Shown here piece by piece: positions 22,092 to 32,396 of a stretch of 64,000 bases of DNA. Each line of letters opens with the position of its first letter. The first letter of the stretch is position 1. The notes beneath the pieces were generated by a model. It did not search any database, was not told the DNA's origin, and saw only the letters and a program-made list of their open reading frames with translations. The position numbers and the translations under genes were made by a program. The stretch spans positions 299,547 to 363,546 of the forward strand of contig NZ_LMUQ01000076.1 in assembly GCF_009765865.1 (NCBI RefSeq). The letters run 5' to 3'. Source of the DNA: Acidisoma sp. L85. Its GTDB lineage: Bacteria; Pseudomonadota; Alphaproteobacteria; Acetobacterales; Acetobacteraceae.

Positions 22092-22543
22092 CCGGCGGTT
22101 CGGCCGAGATCGCGGTTCAGCGGCTGCCTCATGGTGAGGGCTTGCCGTTACCCGGGTATGCCACCGCCGGGGCCGCCGCGATGGATCTGCTCGCGGCGGT
22201 GGACTCCCCGCTGGTTCTGGCTCCGGGCGCTCGGGCCGCGGTGCCAACCGGTTTGATGGTGGCGCTACCGTCGGGCCACGAGTTGCAGATTCGGCCGCGC
22301 TCGGGGTTGGCGCTCAATCACGGGCTGCTGGTGGCGAACTCGCCGGGAACGGTGGACGAGGATTACCGGGGGGAGATCAAGGTCATCCTCCTCAACACGG
22401 GCGACGCGGCCTTCACCGTCACACGAGGCTTGCGTATCGCCCAGGCGGTGCTGGCGCCGGTGACGCGGGCGGTGTGGCGGGAGGTTGAGGCGCTGGACGA
22501 GACGGCCAGGGGTTCCGGAGGCTTCGGATCGACAGGCACATAA
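22088..22543 (+). CDS. dut: dUTP diphosphatase
   Basis: A 151-residue trimeric dUTPase that hydrolyses dUTP to dUMP and pyrophosphate. The five motifs are present, including [36 protein letters not shown] and the C-terminal P-loop-like [10 protein letters not shown]. The ATG at 22088 overlaps coaBC by four bases. The coaBC-dut pairing is common in proteobacteria. Confidence 0.96.
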   Translation: MTGGSAEIAVQRLPHGEGLPLPGYATAGAAAMDLLAAVDSPLVLAPGARAAVPTGLMVALPSGHELQIRPRSGLALNHGLLVANSPGTVDEDYRGEIKVILLNTGDAAFTVTRGLRIAQAVLAPVTRAVWREVEALDETARGSGGFGSTGT

Positions 22544-22556
22544 CGAAAACTGCATG

Positions 22557-24086
22557 TCACGGCCAGTAATAGGCTCGCAGGATCACCAGCGGCGTGGCGA
22601 TAAGCCCGGCGCAAAGCGCGGCGACGGGCAGAATGACCCAAACGCCTCGCGGCAGGCGAAGCAGTATGCGGAACCTGGGTATCGCGAGGATGAGAATGGG
22701 CAGGAGGGGCAGAAAGTAGCGCCCCTGCACACCCTCGATCAGCGACGCGCCGACCGGCGTCCAGGTCATATAAAGGGTTAGATATATAAGCAACAAACAA
22801 CACAGGAGCATGCCCAGCACGGCGAGACGCCCGAGCGTCGCGTGGGGGCTCGCTTCAGGCGTTGCGCGAGTGGGTTCCGGCTTGGGGATCGCAACGGCGG
22901 TCAGTCCCGCCGCGATGGCGGCGAACCACAGAGCATAGACTGGCAAGGGCAGGGGGATGTCGAGGAAGCCGAAGAGGCCGACGCACTCCTCGCTCAGGGT
23001 CTTCCAATGTGCCGCCAGGGAATGCAGCGGCAGAAGCACGGCCTGGACGGGATGATGCAGCAGCACTGTGAGTTGCGCGCCGGCATTGGACGAGCGGAAG
23101 AGCCGATGAGGATCGCCCGGCCAAAGCGGACCGGGCAGGTAATCGACGCCCGCCCGGAGCGGCACGGCGACCCAACGGGCCACCGCCGCTGACCATAGAA
23201 GTGCGGGTGCAGCCATAAGAGCGCTCTTCAGCAGGCGCTCGCATAGCGGGCGGCCAGGTGATCCCGCGACGAATGGCAGCAGGACGAGCGGCAAATACGG
23301 CGGCCTCTGCATGATGACGAGCGCGAAGATCACCGCGCCCCACCAGTCGCCCCGGCGATCTCCGCGCGTGAAGATAGAGACGCCGAGGCAGGCGAGTGCG
23401 ATCAGCAGCCCGTCCTGCCCGGCGGCGGAGGCAAGGGCCAGCGTCATCGGCAGGCCCAGCACGACCAGCAGCATCAGGCGGCCACGACGCGCGAGCAGCA
23501 AAGCGAGGCCGCCGATCGCGAGGAAGACGGCCACATTGGCGAACCTTGCCCAATGGATCGCGGCATAGGGGCCGAAGCCCAGCAGGCGCGCCGTCCCGAG
23601 GCCCATCGCGGCGGGAATGTAGGTCAGCGGTCCGTAAGCGGCCGTGTTCGGCGCGCTCATGAAAATCGGCTTTGGCCACCAGGGTAGCGACCGCAGCATC
23701 TTCAGCCGCGCCGGAGAGACCTTCTTCTGTGCCAGAGGCGTAAGAAGATCGAAGCCCTGGGCGGCGACCGCGAGGCCAGGATCGGAGGTCACTCCGGCGT
23801 CCGGCGCTCCGGTTCCCGGGTTGAGCGTCGCGACCCTGTGCCCGATCAACTGGCCGTGGAGCAGGCTATCCGCGCGCATGAGATGCATCGGCTCGTCGGG
23901 CGGCTCGCCTGTCGGCATCATCACGGCGAGGATCAGCAGCACCGGGGCCGCCAGCAGCACGAAGGCGAGAACGGCCAGCCAGCGTTCCGTGACCTTCGGC
24001 CGCGCCCTGGGCTCGGCGGTCTCTGCGAGGCCGCGGCGATCCAGTTCCAAGGAAGCGCGCCCTGTCATCGCTTCGTCATCCAGCAT
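22557..24086 (-). CDS. DUF2142-like polytopic membrane protein
   Basis: About 509 residues with ten or more hydrophobic helices. The first helix (AVLAFVLLAAPVLLILAV) is followed by a periplasmic PPDEPMHLMRADSLLHGQ motif. This Asp/Glu-Pro-x-His pattern resembles the catalytic loop of DUF2142 and related GT-C-fold lipid-linked glycosyltransferases. A glycosyl-transfer role in envelope polysaccharide is therefore possible but unproven. The start is ambiguous: ATG 24086 and ATG 24068 are both in frame. It is convergent with dut and divergent from the ABC permease. Confidence 0.7.
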   Translation of the reverse strand: MLDDEAMTGRASLELDRRGLAETAEPRARPKVTERWLAVLAFVLLAAPVLLILAVMMPTGEPPDEPMHLMRADSLLHGQLIGHRVATLNPGTGAPDAGVTSDPGLAVAAQGFDLLTPLAQKKVSPARLKMLRSLPWWPKPIFMSAPNTAAYGPLTYIPAAMGLGTARLLGFGPYAAIHWARFANVAVFLAIGGLALLLARRGRLMLLVVLGLPMTLALASAAGQDGLLIALACLGVSIFTRGDRRGDWWGAVIFALVIMQRPPYLPLVLLPFVAGSPGRPLCERLLKSALMAAPALLWSAAVARWVAVPLRAGVDYLPGPLWPGDPHRLFRSSNAGAQLTVLLHHPVQAVLLPLHSLAAHWKTLSEECVGLFGFLDIPLPLPVYALWFAAIAAGLTAVAIPKPEPTRATPEASPHATLGRLAVLGMLLCCLLLIYLTLYMTWTPVGASLIEGVQGRYFLPLLPILILAIPRFRILLRLPRGVWVILPVAALCAGLIATPLVILRAYYWP

Positions 24087-24180
24087 CCAGGTGACAGGCG
24101 GCGGCGCACTAGGATAGAGGCCCCTACACAAACCGTCGGCGTCCTCCTAAGCGATCAATCCCACCTATCCAAGGCGCCGC

Positions 24181-25902
24181 ATGACGATTTTGGCTCCGCC
24201 TGCCTTCGTGAACGGCCGCCGCATGCCCAATCTTTGGGACGGTGCGGCGATCCTCTGCGTGCTCGGTGTCCTGGTTCTGGTCGCCCATGCGGCGCAGGGA
24301 ACGCTGGCGCCGCTGCCGCATCCGAATGCGACGCCAATCCATCTCGATCCGCGCTATCTGCCCTTCTACGCGCTCCGCACCACCATGCGGATGTTCGCCG
24401 CGCTCTTCTTCTCGGGCCTCTTCACCCTGACCGTGGCGCCGCTGGCCGCCAAAAGCCGACGTATCGGGCTCATTCTGATCCCGGCGCTCGATATCCTGCA
24501 GTCTGTGCCGATCCTGGGCTTTCTCTCTTTCACAGTGCTGTTCTTCATGAGCTTGTTTCCCGGCCGCGTGCTGGGGGCGGAACTCGCGGCCATCTTCGCG
24601 ATCTTCACAAGCCAGGCCTGGAATATGGCCTTCAGCTTCTATCAGTCTCTCACCACCGTGCCGCGCGATCTCGACGAGGCGTCCCGCGCCTTCCGGCTGA
24701 CCACCTGGCAGCGGTTCTGGCGGCTGGAGGTTCCCTTCGCCATGCCGGGCCTGGTGTTCAACACCATGCTGTCGATGTCCGGCGGCTGGTTCTTCGTGGT
24801 CGCGTCGGAGGCGGTGACGGTCGGCAATACGACCTTTCTGCTGCCAGGGATCGGTTCCTACGTCTCGGTCGCGCTCCAGCAGCGCAACCTGCTCGCGGTT
24901 TTCTACGCCATCCTCGCGATGCTCGCGGTCATCCTGATCTACGACCAGCTTCTGTTCCGCCCGCTCGTTGCCTGGTCGGCGAAGTTCCGCTTCGAGATGA
25001 CGAGCGGCGGCGGCGTGCGCGACCCCTGGGTGCTGAGCCTGGTCCGCCGCACCCACCTGTTGCGGGTGATGGGCGAGGCGCTCGGGGATTTCGCGGCGCG
25101 GCTCGGTGGCCTCCGCCTGCGGGTCTCGGTCTTCGCCGGGCTGGAGCGGCGCGCCAATCCCCGGGTCGTCGATGTATTGTGGTTCGGCTTTATCGGTATC
25201 CTGGTGGCGCTCGCGCTGTGGCGCATCGTTGCCTTCGTCGCCGGCACGATCACGCTTAGCGAGTTCGGCCATGTGGTTCTGCTCGGAGCCTATACGCTCG
25301 CGCGGGTTGCCGCTGCGATCGTGATCTGCACCCTCGTCTGGGTGCCCATTGGAGTATGGATCGGGCTGCGGCCGCGCTGGGCGCAGCTTATCCAGCCGAT
25401 TGCGCAGTTCCTCGCGGCCTTCCCGGCGAACCTGCTGTTCCCGGTCATCGTCATCGTCATTGTCCGCTTCGCGCTCAATCCGAATATCTGGCTGACGCCG
25501 CTGATGATCCTCGGCACGCAGTGGTACATTCTGTTCAATGTCGTGGCCGGCGCCTCGGCCTTCCCCACGGATCTCAAGGAGGCTTCCGCCAATCTGCGCG
25601 TGCGGGGGCTGCTATGGTGGCGCCGCGTCATCATTCCCGGCATTTTCCCCTATTACGTTACGGGCGCGCTAACCGCTTCGGGCGCCGCCTGGAACAGCTC
25701 GATTGTCGCCGAGGTGGCGTCCTGGGGTCACACCACGCTGACGGCCACCGGCCTCGGCGCCTATATCGCTGAGGCAACGACCAATGGGAACGGCGCCGGC
25801 ATTATGCTCGGCGTCTGCGTCATGACGGGCTACGTCTTCCTGCTAAACCGCGTGCTGTGGCGCCCGCTGCATGCTTATGCCGTCCGCCGCCTGACCTTCT
25901 AA
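24181..25902 (+). CDS. ABC transporter permease, NitT/TauT type, duplicated
   Basis: A 573-residue fusion of two binding-protein-dependent permease modules, each with about five to six membrane helices and an EAA loop. The first loop contains LDEASRAFRLTTWQRFWRLEVP (residues ~162-183). The second contains LKEASANLRVRGLLWWRRVIIPG (residues ~466-488). Most NitT/TauT permeases have one such module, so this is a built-in dimer. The gene is followed after 31 bp by its ATPase. No substrate-binding protein is beside it, so the substrate cannot be inferred. Confidence 0.88.
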   Translation: MTILAPPAFVNGRRMPNLWDGAAILCVLGVLVLVAHAAQGTLAPLPHPNATPIHLDPRYLPFYALRTTMRMFAALFFSGLFTLTVAPLAAKSRRIGLILIPALDILQSVPILGFLSFTVLFFMSLFPGRVLGAELAAIFAIFTSQAWNMAFSFYQSLTTVPRDLDEASRAFRLTTWQRFWRLEVPFAMPGLVFNTMLSMSGGWFFVVASEAVTVGNTTFLLPGIGSYVSVALQQRNLLAVFYAILAMLAVILIYDQLLFRPLVAWSAKFRFEMTSGGGVRDPWVLSLVRRTHLLRVMGEALGDFAARLGGLRLRVSVFAGLERRANPRVVDVLWFGFIGILVALALWRIVAFVAGTITLSEFGHVVLLGAYTLARVAAAIVICTLVWVPIGVWIGLRPRWAQLIQPIAQFLAAFPANLLFPVIVIVIVRFALNPNIWLTPLMILGTQWYILFNVVAGASAFPTDLKEASANLRVRGLLWWRRVIIPGIFPYYVTGALTASGAAWNSSIVAEVASWGHTTLTATGLGAYIAEATTNGNGAGIMLGVCVMTGYVFLLNRVLWRPLHAYAVRRLTF

Positions 25903-25933
25903 CCGAGAACCCCCGGCTTCCGGAGTGCCGCCC

Positions 25934-27292
25934 ATGGACCAGATCGCACCCGTCGAGGGCAAGGCCGCGGGAGAATTGCTCGTCCGCGTCGAGGGCTGCC
26001 GCCAATCCTACCACAAGGAAGCTTCGGCCGACGTCATCGTGCTCGACGATGTCAATCTGTCGCTGCGGCAGGGCGAGATCGTCGGGCTGCTCGGCCGCTC
26101 CGGCTCGGGGAAATCGACGCTGCTGCGCATCGTTTCCGGCCTGCTCAAACCGACAGCGGGCGAGGTGCGTTGGCGCGGCAAGCTGCTCGATGGCCCGGCC
26201 GAGGGCGTGGCGATGGTTTTCCAGAGCTTCGCGCTGTTTCCGTGGCTGACAGTCGAGGAGAATGTCGAGCTTGGGCTGGAGGCGCAGGGTGTGGCGCGCG
26301 CGGAGCGTCATAGCCGCGCCGAGGATGCGATCGATCTGATCGGGTTGGGCGGGTACGAGAACGCCTATCCGAAGGAGATGTCAGGCGGCATGCGCCAGCG
26401 CGTCGGCCTCGCCCGCGCCTTGGTGGTCCATCCCGACCTGCTGCTGATGGACGAGCCCTTCAGCGCGCTCGACGTGCTGACGGCGGAAACGCTGCGCACC
26501 GATCTCATCGAGCTTTGGTCGGAAGGGCGGCTGCCGGTGAAGTCGATCCTGATCGTAACGCATAACATCGAGGAGGCGGTGCTGATGTGCGACCGCATCC
26601 TGGTGTTCTCCTCAAATCCGGGCCGTGTCGCGAGCGAATTGCTGGTGTCATTTCCGCATCCGCGCAATCGGCTGGACCCCGCGTTCCGCCAGATGGTGGA
26701 CGACATCTACGCGCTGATGACGCGGCGCCCCGTCGAGCCGCCCAAGCCGCTGGTGGCGGAGCGCGGCACTGTGGCCGCGGCGCCGCAGAGGACAACGGAA
26801 CCTCTCCCGACGGTTTCCACCAATCTCATGGCAGGACTCATGGAGACGATCGCTGGCGAGCCTTACAATGGCCGCGCCGATCTGCCGGCCCTCGCGAACG
26901 CCTTTCAGATGGAGGCGGATGAGTTGCTGCCGATTGGCGAGGCCTTGCAGCTACTCGGCTTCGCGGTGTTCGAGGAGGGCGACATCGGCCTCACCGATAA
27001 CGGCCGTGGTTTCGTTGAGGCTGAGACCGACGAGCGCAAGGAGCTTTTCGCCGCCGCGGCCCGGCTGCATGTACCGCTGATCGCCCAGATCAAGCAGGTG
27101 CTGGAGGAGCGCTGGAATCACCGCGCCCCGGCGCTGCGCTTCCGCGATGAGCTGGAGGACCACATGTCTCCGGATTACGCAGCAGCCACGATGCGCGTCG
27201 TGATTTCATGGGGCCGCTACGGCGAATTGTTTGGCTACGATCAGGAGGCTGATCAGTTCACGTTGGAAGACGAGGACGAGAAGGAAGATTGA
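25934..27292 (+). CDS. ABC transporter ATPase, NitT/TauT type, with AAA-associated C-terminal domain
   Basis: A 452-residue protein. The first ~260 residues form an ABC ATPase: Walker [13 protein letters not shown]-loop [10 protein letters not shown], signature [15 protein letters not shown], Walker [13 protein letters not shown] and the H-loop THNIEEAV. After a linker, residues ~300-450 match the AAA-associated C-terminal domain found on some nitrate/sulfonate-type ATPases, including FDEL-like acidic stretches and an acidic tail. The ATG at 25934 is preferred to a GTG three codons upstream. It acts with the permease at 24181. Confidence 0.9.
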   Translation: MDQIAPVEGKAAGELLVRVEGCRQSYHKEASADVIVLDDVNLSLRQGEIVGLLGRSGSGKSTLLRIVSGLLKPTAGEVRWRGKLLDGPAEGVAMVFQSFALFPWLTVEENVELGLEAQGVARAERHSRAEDAIDLIGLGGYENAYPKEMSGGMRQRVGLARALVVHPDLLLMDEPFSALDVLTAETLRTDLIELWSEGRLPVKSILIVTHNIEEAVLMCDRILVFSSNPGRVASELLVSFPHPRNRLDPAFRQMVDDIYALMTRRPVEPPKPLVAERGTVAAAPQRTTEPLPTVSTNLMAGLMETIAGEPYNGRADLPALANAFQMEADELLPIGEALQLLGFAVFEEGDIGLTDNGRGFVEAETDERKELFAAAARLHVPLIAQIKQVLEERWNHRAPALRFRDELEDHMSPDYAAATMRVVISWGRYGELFGYDQEADQFTLEDEDEKED

Positions 27293-27375
27293 GAGGGGTT
27301 CCCTGGGCGTTTTCGATTTCCACCTTGAGTAATTGGCGAGTGTGATGATCGATACGGAACCGTTTCGCAAAGATC

Positions 27376-27463
27376 CGTCATGGCACGCGGAGGCGTGCCA
27401 TCCACGCCTTGCCTTCGTCACGCAAGCAAAGGCGTGGATGCTCGGCCTTCGCCGAGCATGACG
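27376..27463 (+). repeat. cloverleaf intergenic repeat, copy 3
   Basis: An 88-bp copy with ends CGTC/GACG. Arms are ATGGCACGC-GGAG-GCGTGCCAT, ATCCACGCCTT...AAGGCGTGGAT, and ATGCTCGGC-CTTC-GCCGAGCAT. It has the same orientation as copy 2 and is nearly identical in the paired regions. Loop changes and compensated stem changes (GTC/GAC in copy 2 against GCC/GGC here) suggest the fold, not the bases, is kept. It lies between two genes in the same direction. Confidence 0.9.
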
Positions 27464-27540
27464 TGAGAGAGTGGTTCCCGACCAACAATCCTGAAATCCG
27501 CCTCTCGCTTCGGCGCGGCGGGCTGTGGTAGCCGGGGCAG

Positions 27541-28719
27541 ATGGTGTCGCCACAGTTTGATCTCGCAAAACTTCCCGGTTCCCGGATCGTCTCGGTGGCC
27601 CGTCTCGCCTTCGGACATCCGGAGACCGACATTCTGTGCTTCGGCGAATCCGACCAGCCGAGCCCCCATGGCGCGCGCACGGCATTGCTGGAAGCGCTCG
27701 ACCGCGGTGAGACGCGCTATCCGGATGTGCGCGGCTTGCCATCCCTGCGGGAATCGATCGCCGAATACCTCACCGGACTGCATGTGCGGCCGGTCGATGA
27801 AAGCCGCATCCTCGTTACCGCCTCGGGCATGGCGGCGCTCGCCATCGCGCTGAGCGCCATCGTGACGCCCGGCAGTCGCGTCGTTTTGCACGAGCCCGCC
27901 TGGCCCAATGCCGGCAATGCCGCGCGGCTCCGTGGTGCCGAGGTGGTGGTGGTGCCGTTGGACGCGTCGCCGGAGGGGCGTTTCAGCCTGGACCTCGCCA
28001 AGCTGGATGCCGCGCTGGCCGGCGCGCGCTGCTTCATCCTGAACTCACCGAATAACCCGACCGGCTGGACCGCGACGGCGGAGGAATTGCGCGCCATTCT
28101 CGAACTCTGCCGGCGGCACGGCTGCTGGCTGTTGTCGGACGAAGTCTATAGCCGGCTCGTCTATGACGGTTCAGGCGTGGCACCCTCCATCCTGGACATC
28201 GCAGGGCCGGATGATCGGGTCATCGTCTGCAATAGTTTCAGCAAGACCTGGGTGATGACCGGCTGGCGGCTCGGCTGGCTGGTGGTGCCCGAGGGCACGC
28301 GTGATGACCTCGCCGAACTCATCGAGGTCACGCATTCCGGTGTCGCGCCCTTCATCCAGCGCGGCGGCCTCGCGGCCATCGCTGATCCCACGGCGCTGCT
28401 CGGCTTCCGTGCCCATTGCGCCGAGGGGCGGGAGATCTTCCGGCAACAGGTCGCGGGACTGCCGGGCGTCATCTACGCATCGCCCGATGGCGCCTTCTAC
28501 GCTTTCCTCAAAGTGGCCGGTGTGCGGGATACCGTCGCCCTCGCCCAGGATCTGGTGATCCATCACAAGGTCGCCGTCGCACCCGGCTCGGCTTTTGGCG
28601 AGAGCGGCGAGGGGTGGTTGCGCGTCTGCTTCGCGATCGCGCCGGACCGTTTGTCGCGTGCGGTCAGCCGGCTTGCCCAGGGATTGGCGGCGCTCGCGCC
28701 GGCGAACCGGGCGGCATGA
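27541..28719 (+). CDS. class I/II pyridoxal-phosphate aminotransferase
   Basis: A 392-residue fold-type I aminotransferase. Clear landmarks are SGMAALAIALSA for phosphate binding, LNSPNNPTGWTAT, the cofactor Asp in LLSDEVYSRLVYDG, and the Schiff-base Lys in NSFSKTWVMTGWRLGW. The C-terminal Arg that binds the substrate carboxylate is in GWLRVCFAI. Substrate preference cannot be read; it resembles aspartate- and arginine/pyruvate-type transaminases. Its stop overlaps the next gene as ATGA. Confidence 0.9.
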   Translation: MVSPQFDLAKLPGSRIVSVARLAFGHPETDILCFGESDQPSPHGARTALLEALDRGETRYPDVRGLPSLRESIAEYLTGLHVRPVDESRILVTASGMAALAIALSAIVTPGSRVVLHEPAWPNAGNAARLRGAEVVVVPLDASPEGRFSLDLAKLDAALAGARCFILNSPNNPTGWTATAEELRAILELCRRHGCWLLSDEVYSRLVYDGSGVAPSILDIAGPDDRVIVCNSFSKTWVMTGWRLGWLVVPEGTRDDLAELIEVTHSGVAPFIQRGGLAAIADPTALLGFRAHCAEGREIFRQQVAGLPGVIYASPDGAFYAFLKVAGVRDTVALAQDLVIHHKVAVAPGSAFGESGEGWLRVCFAIAPDRLSRAVSRLAQGLAALAPANRAA

Positions 28720-29405
28720 ACCTTTGTTCGGTCTGTGGCGCCCCGGTGCGCCCGCCCTATGAACCACCGGCGGCGGAACTCTCGCCCGATCTGGACTTTC
28801 GGCAGGGTGAGCCCGCGCGTTCGACGCTGAAGCGCTGGATTGCCGAATGTTCGGGCTGCGGCGCCGCCGCTCCGGACCTCACTGCGCTCTCGACCGAGAG
28901 CGGAGAAGTCGTGCGGAGCGATCCGGAATATGCGGCGATCCGAAGTCAGGCGCCGGCTTTCGCGCGGCCGTTTTTGCTCTGGGCGCTGATTTGCCAGCGC
29001 GGGGACAAGCAATGGGGCGCCGCTGAGGCGCTGCTACAAGCCGCCTGGTCGGCCGATGATGCCGACGAAGCCGAATGGGCTGTGGCGTGGCGCGCTCAGG
29101 CCGCCGGGCTTTGGCCGGAGAGCAAGGAAACTCGCCCGCGCCTTTGCCTGATCGATATCTACCGCCGCGCCGGAGACTTCCCGAATGCCGCCGCGGTCGC
29201 GGAATCCTTGGCCTTGTCCGAACTCGACGAGTCCTCCGTCGCGATCCTCGATTTCCAGCGGCGGCTGGTGGCGGCGCGAGAGACGGGTCGGCAATTGCTG
29301 AGCAGCGCGCTGCGGCCACCGGCGACGCGCCCGCATGTTTCCTACAAGCAGAAGATGGCGCCGCGCCCTGGCGGGTTCTGGCATCGCCTGATGGGACGCG
29401 GCTGA
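28716..29405 (+). CDS. zinc-ribbon protein of unknown function
   Basis: A 229-residue protein. The N-terminus has CSVCGAPV (residues 4-11) and a second [11 protein letters not shown] pair about 40 residues later, a likely Cys4 zinc ribbon. The remainder is helical and resembles a tetratricopeptide-like stretch, with [13 protein letters not shown], then a basic tail ending FWHRLMGRG. No named family was recognised. It is translationally coupled to the aminotransferase and immediately precedes rnhB. A DUF2225-like role is one possibility. Confidence 0.7.
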   Translation: MNLCSVCGAPVRPPYEPPAAELSPDLDFRQGEPARSTLKRWIAECSGCGAAAPDLTALSTESGEVVRSDPEYAAIRSQAPAFARPFLLWALICQRGDKQWGAAEALLQAAWSADDADEAEWAVAWRAQAAGLWPESKETRPRLCLIDIYRRAGDFPNAAAVAESLALSELDESSVAILDFQRRLVAARETGRQLLSSALRPPATRPHVSYKQKMAPRPGGFWHRLMGRG

Positions 29406-29406
29406 C

Positions 29407-30096
29407 ATGGCGCCGCATTTCCGCATCGAGAAGTCGCTCGGCGGCCGGGTGGCGGGGCTGGACGAGGTTGGGCGCGGGCCGCTCGCCGGTCCGGTCGTCG
29501 CGGCGGCCGTGGTTTTCCCGCGTGGTCTGCCGCGCGGCCTGGGTAAGCTGCTCGATGACTCGAAGCGCCTCACCGCGGAAAAGCGGCTGGCCGCCTCGAT
29601 CGCGCTCTATGCTTGCGGCGCGGCGGAGATCGGGGTCGGCGCGGCTTCGGTGGCGGAGATCGCGCGCCTCAACATCCTGCATGCGAGCCTGCTTGCCATG
29701 CGCCGCGCGGTCGCCAAGCTGCCGAGCCCGCCGGATCATGCGCTGGTCGATGGCAACATGCCGCCGAAACTGACTTGCGCCGTGCGCTGCGTGATCGGCG
29801 GCGACGCGACCAGCTTCTCGATCGCCGCTGCCTCGATCATCGCGAAGGTGGCGCGCGACCGGCTGATGGCCCGACTCGCTGTGCGCTTCCCGCATTACGG
29901 CTGGGAGACCAATGCCGGATACGGCACGCCCTTCCATTGCGCCGCGCTGGCCGAGGTCGGGGTAACGCACCACCACCGCCATGGTTTCGCTCCGGTGCGG
30001 GCGATTCTGGCGGGGGCGCTGGGGTCGCAGGCTAGCCTGGATTGGGAGATGCTTGACCCGGCATCGCCGATGCTGATCAACTCGCCAGCCGGATAG
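29407..30096 (+). CDS. rnhB: ribonuclease HII
   Basis: A 229-residue enzyme that nicks at ribonucleotides in DNA and removes RNA primers. The active-site Asp-Glu pair is in [20 protein letters not shown] (residues ~18-38). [11 protein letters not shown], the HALVDGN Asp and the [13 protein letters not shown] helix complete the family signature. It starts one base after the previous stop and lies just before ccrM, a conserved alphaproteobacterial neighbourhood. Confidence 0.96.
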   Translation: MAPHFRIEKSLGGRVAGLDEVGRGPLAGPVVAAAVVFPRGLPRGLGKLLDDSKRLTAEKRLAASIALYACGAAEIGVGAASVAEIARLNILHASLLAMRRAVAKLPSPPDHALVDGNMPPKLTCAVRCVIGGDATSFSIAAASIIAKVARDRLMARLAVRFPHYGWETNAGYGTPFHCAALAEVGVTHHHRHGFAPVRAILAGALGSQASLDWEMLDPASPMLINSPAG

Positions 30097-30146
30097 ACTT
30101 CTTGCATGCGGAACAGATGCGCCGTGCGGCGCCGGTGGCGCGCGGC

Positions 30147-31235
30147 ATGAGGGGAAACGTGGACCTCACCCGCGACCTGCCGCTCGACCAGCTTCTGCTG
30201 GGCGACTGCATCCAGCACATGCGGATGCTGCCGCCGGCCTCGGTTCACTGCGTCTTCGCGGATCCGCCCTATAACCTGCAGCTACAGGGCCAGCTTCGCC
30301 GCCCTGATGACAGCCTGGTCGATGGCGTTGACGAGGAGTGGGACCGCTTCACCGACTTCGCCGAATACGACCGCTTCACGCGCGAATGGCTCACCGAATG
30401 CCGCCGCCTGCTGCGGAAGGACGGCACGCTGTGGGTGGTCGGCTCCTACCACAATATCTTCCGCATCGGCGCGATCCTGCAGGAACTCGGCTTCTGGGTG
30501 CTCAACGACATCATTTGGCGCAAGGCCAATCCGATGCCGAATTTCCGCGGCCGCCGCTTCACCAATGCCCATGAGACGCTGATCTGGGCCGCGCGCGGCA
30601 GGGACAGCCGCTATCGCTTCAACTATCAGGCGATGAAGACCTCCAACGACGATCTGCAAATGCGGAGCGACTGGTTCATCCCGCTCTGCGGCGGGCCTGA
30701 GCGGCTGCGCAACCAGCACGGCCTGAAACTGCATCCAACGCAGAAGCCCGAGGCGCTATTGCATCGCGTCCTGCTGGCATCGACGGCCGAGGAGGATATC
30801 GTGCTCGACCCCTTCGCGGGCACCGGCACGACCGCTGTCGTCGCCAAGCGTTTGCATCGGCACTTCATCGGGATCGAGCGTCATCCCGCCTATGTCGAGG
30901 CGGCCTGGGGGCGGCTGCGCGAGACCAAGCTGCTGAGCCTGCAGGCGCGTTCCGTTACGGTGTCGCGCAAGGAGATGCCGCGCATCGCTTTCGGCACGCT
31001 GGTCGAGAGTGGTGCTATCGCGGCCGGTACAGTGCTGACGGATCGTCAGCGGCGGGTGTCCGCCGTGGTGGGCGCCGATGGCAGTGTGAGTGCCGGCAAT
31101 ATGCGCGGGTCGATCCACAAGGTGGGTGCCGCGTTGCAAAGCGCGCCGTCCTGCAATGGCTGGACCTTCTGGCATTTCGAGCGCGCGGGCGTGCTGGTGC
31201 CGCTCGACGTGCTGCGCCAGCCGCCTCCCGCCTAG
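30147..31235 (+). CDS. ccrM: cell-cycle DNA adenine methyltransferase (GANTC-specific CcrM)
   Basis: An N6-adenine methyltransferase of about 362 residues. The catalytic motif FADPPYNLQLQGQLRRPD is near residue 38. The SAM motif DPFAGTGTTAVVAKRL comes after the target-recognition region, the beta-class order. Segments such as LGFWVLNDIIWRKANPMPNF and QMRSDWFIPLC match Caulobacter CcrM closely. The C-terminal ~80 residues (LVESGAIAAGTVLTD to WHFERAGVLVPLDVLR) are the CcrM-specific DNA-binding extension. No restriction partner is present. Start uncertain: TTG 30102 and ATG 30117 are also in frame. Confidence 0.94.
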   Translation: MRGNVDLTRDLPLDQLLLGDCIQHMRMLPPASVHCVFADPPYNLQLQGQLRRPDDSLVDGVDEEWDRFTDFAEYDRFTREWLTECRRLLRKDGTLWVVGSYHNIFRIGAILQELGFWVLNDIIWRKANPMPNFRGRRFTNAHETLIWAARGRDSRYRFNYQAMKTSNDDLQMRSDWFIPLCGGPERLRNQHGLKLHPTQKPEALLHRVLLASTAEEDIVLDPFAGTGTTAVVAKRLHRHFIGIERHPAYVEAAWGRLRETKLLSLQARSVTVSRKEMPRIAFGTLVESGAIAAGTVLTDRQRRVSAVVGADGSVSAGNMRGSIHKVGAALQSAPSCNGWTFWHFERAGVLVPLDVLRQPPPA

Positions 31236-31237
31236 GG

Positions 31238-31942
31238 TTGTTGCTGTTGCGGCTGATCCAGGATCGCCCCTCGCCGAACCACGACGCGCGGGAGGAGCCG
31301 GTCGATATCCTGGTGCTGCATTATACCGGCATGCAGAGCGCGGAAGCCGCCATCGAGCGGCTATGCGATCCGGCCTCCCGCGTCTCCGCGCATTATGTCG
31401 TCGAGGAGGACGGCCGCATCTGGCGGCTGGTAAAGGAAGGGCGGCGGGCGTGGCATGCCGGCGTGTCCTTCTGGCGCGGCAACGAGACGCTGAACGGCCG
31501 CTCAATCGGCATTGAAATTGTCAATCCGGGCCACGAATGGGGCTACCGGCCGTTTCCATCGGCGCAAATGGCGGCGGTGACGGAGCTGTGCCAGGGCATT
31601 CTGTCGCGTCACGCCATCCCCGCGCGCAACATCGTCGGGCATAGCGACATCGCACCGGACCGCAAGCAGGACCCGGGCGAGCTTTTCGATTGGCCGGGTC
31701 TAGCGCAGTCGGACATCGGTCTGTGGCCGGACTTCTCGGCCGCGCCCTCAATCCAGGCCTCGGCCGAGCGGCTGCGCGCCGATCTCGGCCGTATCGGCTA
31801 TCCGATCTCCGGCGACCTTGCGACCGTCGTCACCGCCTTCCAGCGCCGCTACCGTCCGGCGCGGGTGGATGGCCAAGGCGATGGCGAAACCGTCGCGCGC
31901 GCGGCCTTGCTCGCAACGCTTGTGGACGGCGCCGTGGGTTGA
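31238..31942 (+). CDS. N-acetylmuramoyl-L-alanine amidase (amidase_2, AmpD/AmiD-like)
   Basis: A 234-residue zinc amidase that cuts the muramyl-peptide bond. Zinc ligands are the His in VLHYTG, the His in VGHSDIAP and the Asp of RKQDPGELFDW. IGIEIVNPGHEWG is a family motif. A peptidoglycan-binding helical domain follows (residues ~170-230). No signal peptide is seen, so a cytosolic recycling (AmpD-like) role is possible, though the added binding domain resembles AmiD. The start is a TTG run; TTG 31247 has the best-spaced AGGG. Confidence 0.88.
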   Translation: MLLLRLIQDRPSPNHDAREEPVDILVLHYTGMQSAEAAIERLCDPASRVSAHYVVEEDGRIWRLVKEGRRAWHAGVSFWRGNETLNGRSIGIEIVNPGHEWGYRPFPSAQMAAVTELCQGILSRHAIPARNIVGHSDIAPDRKQDPGELFDWPGLAQSDIGLWPDFSAAPSIQASAERLRADLGRIGYPISGDLATVVTAFQRRYRPARVDGQGDGETVARAALLATLVDGAVG

Positions 31943-31973
31943 CGGCGCTAACCTCGCGGCGCAAGGACACGCG

Positions 31974-32394
<421 letters not shown>

Positions 32395-32396
32395 GC

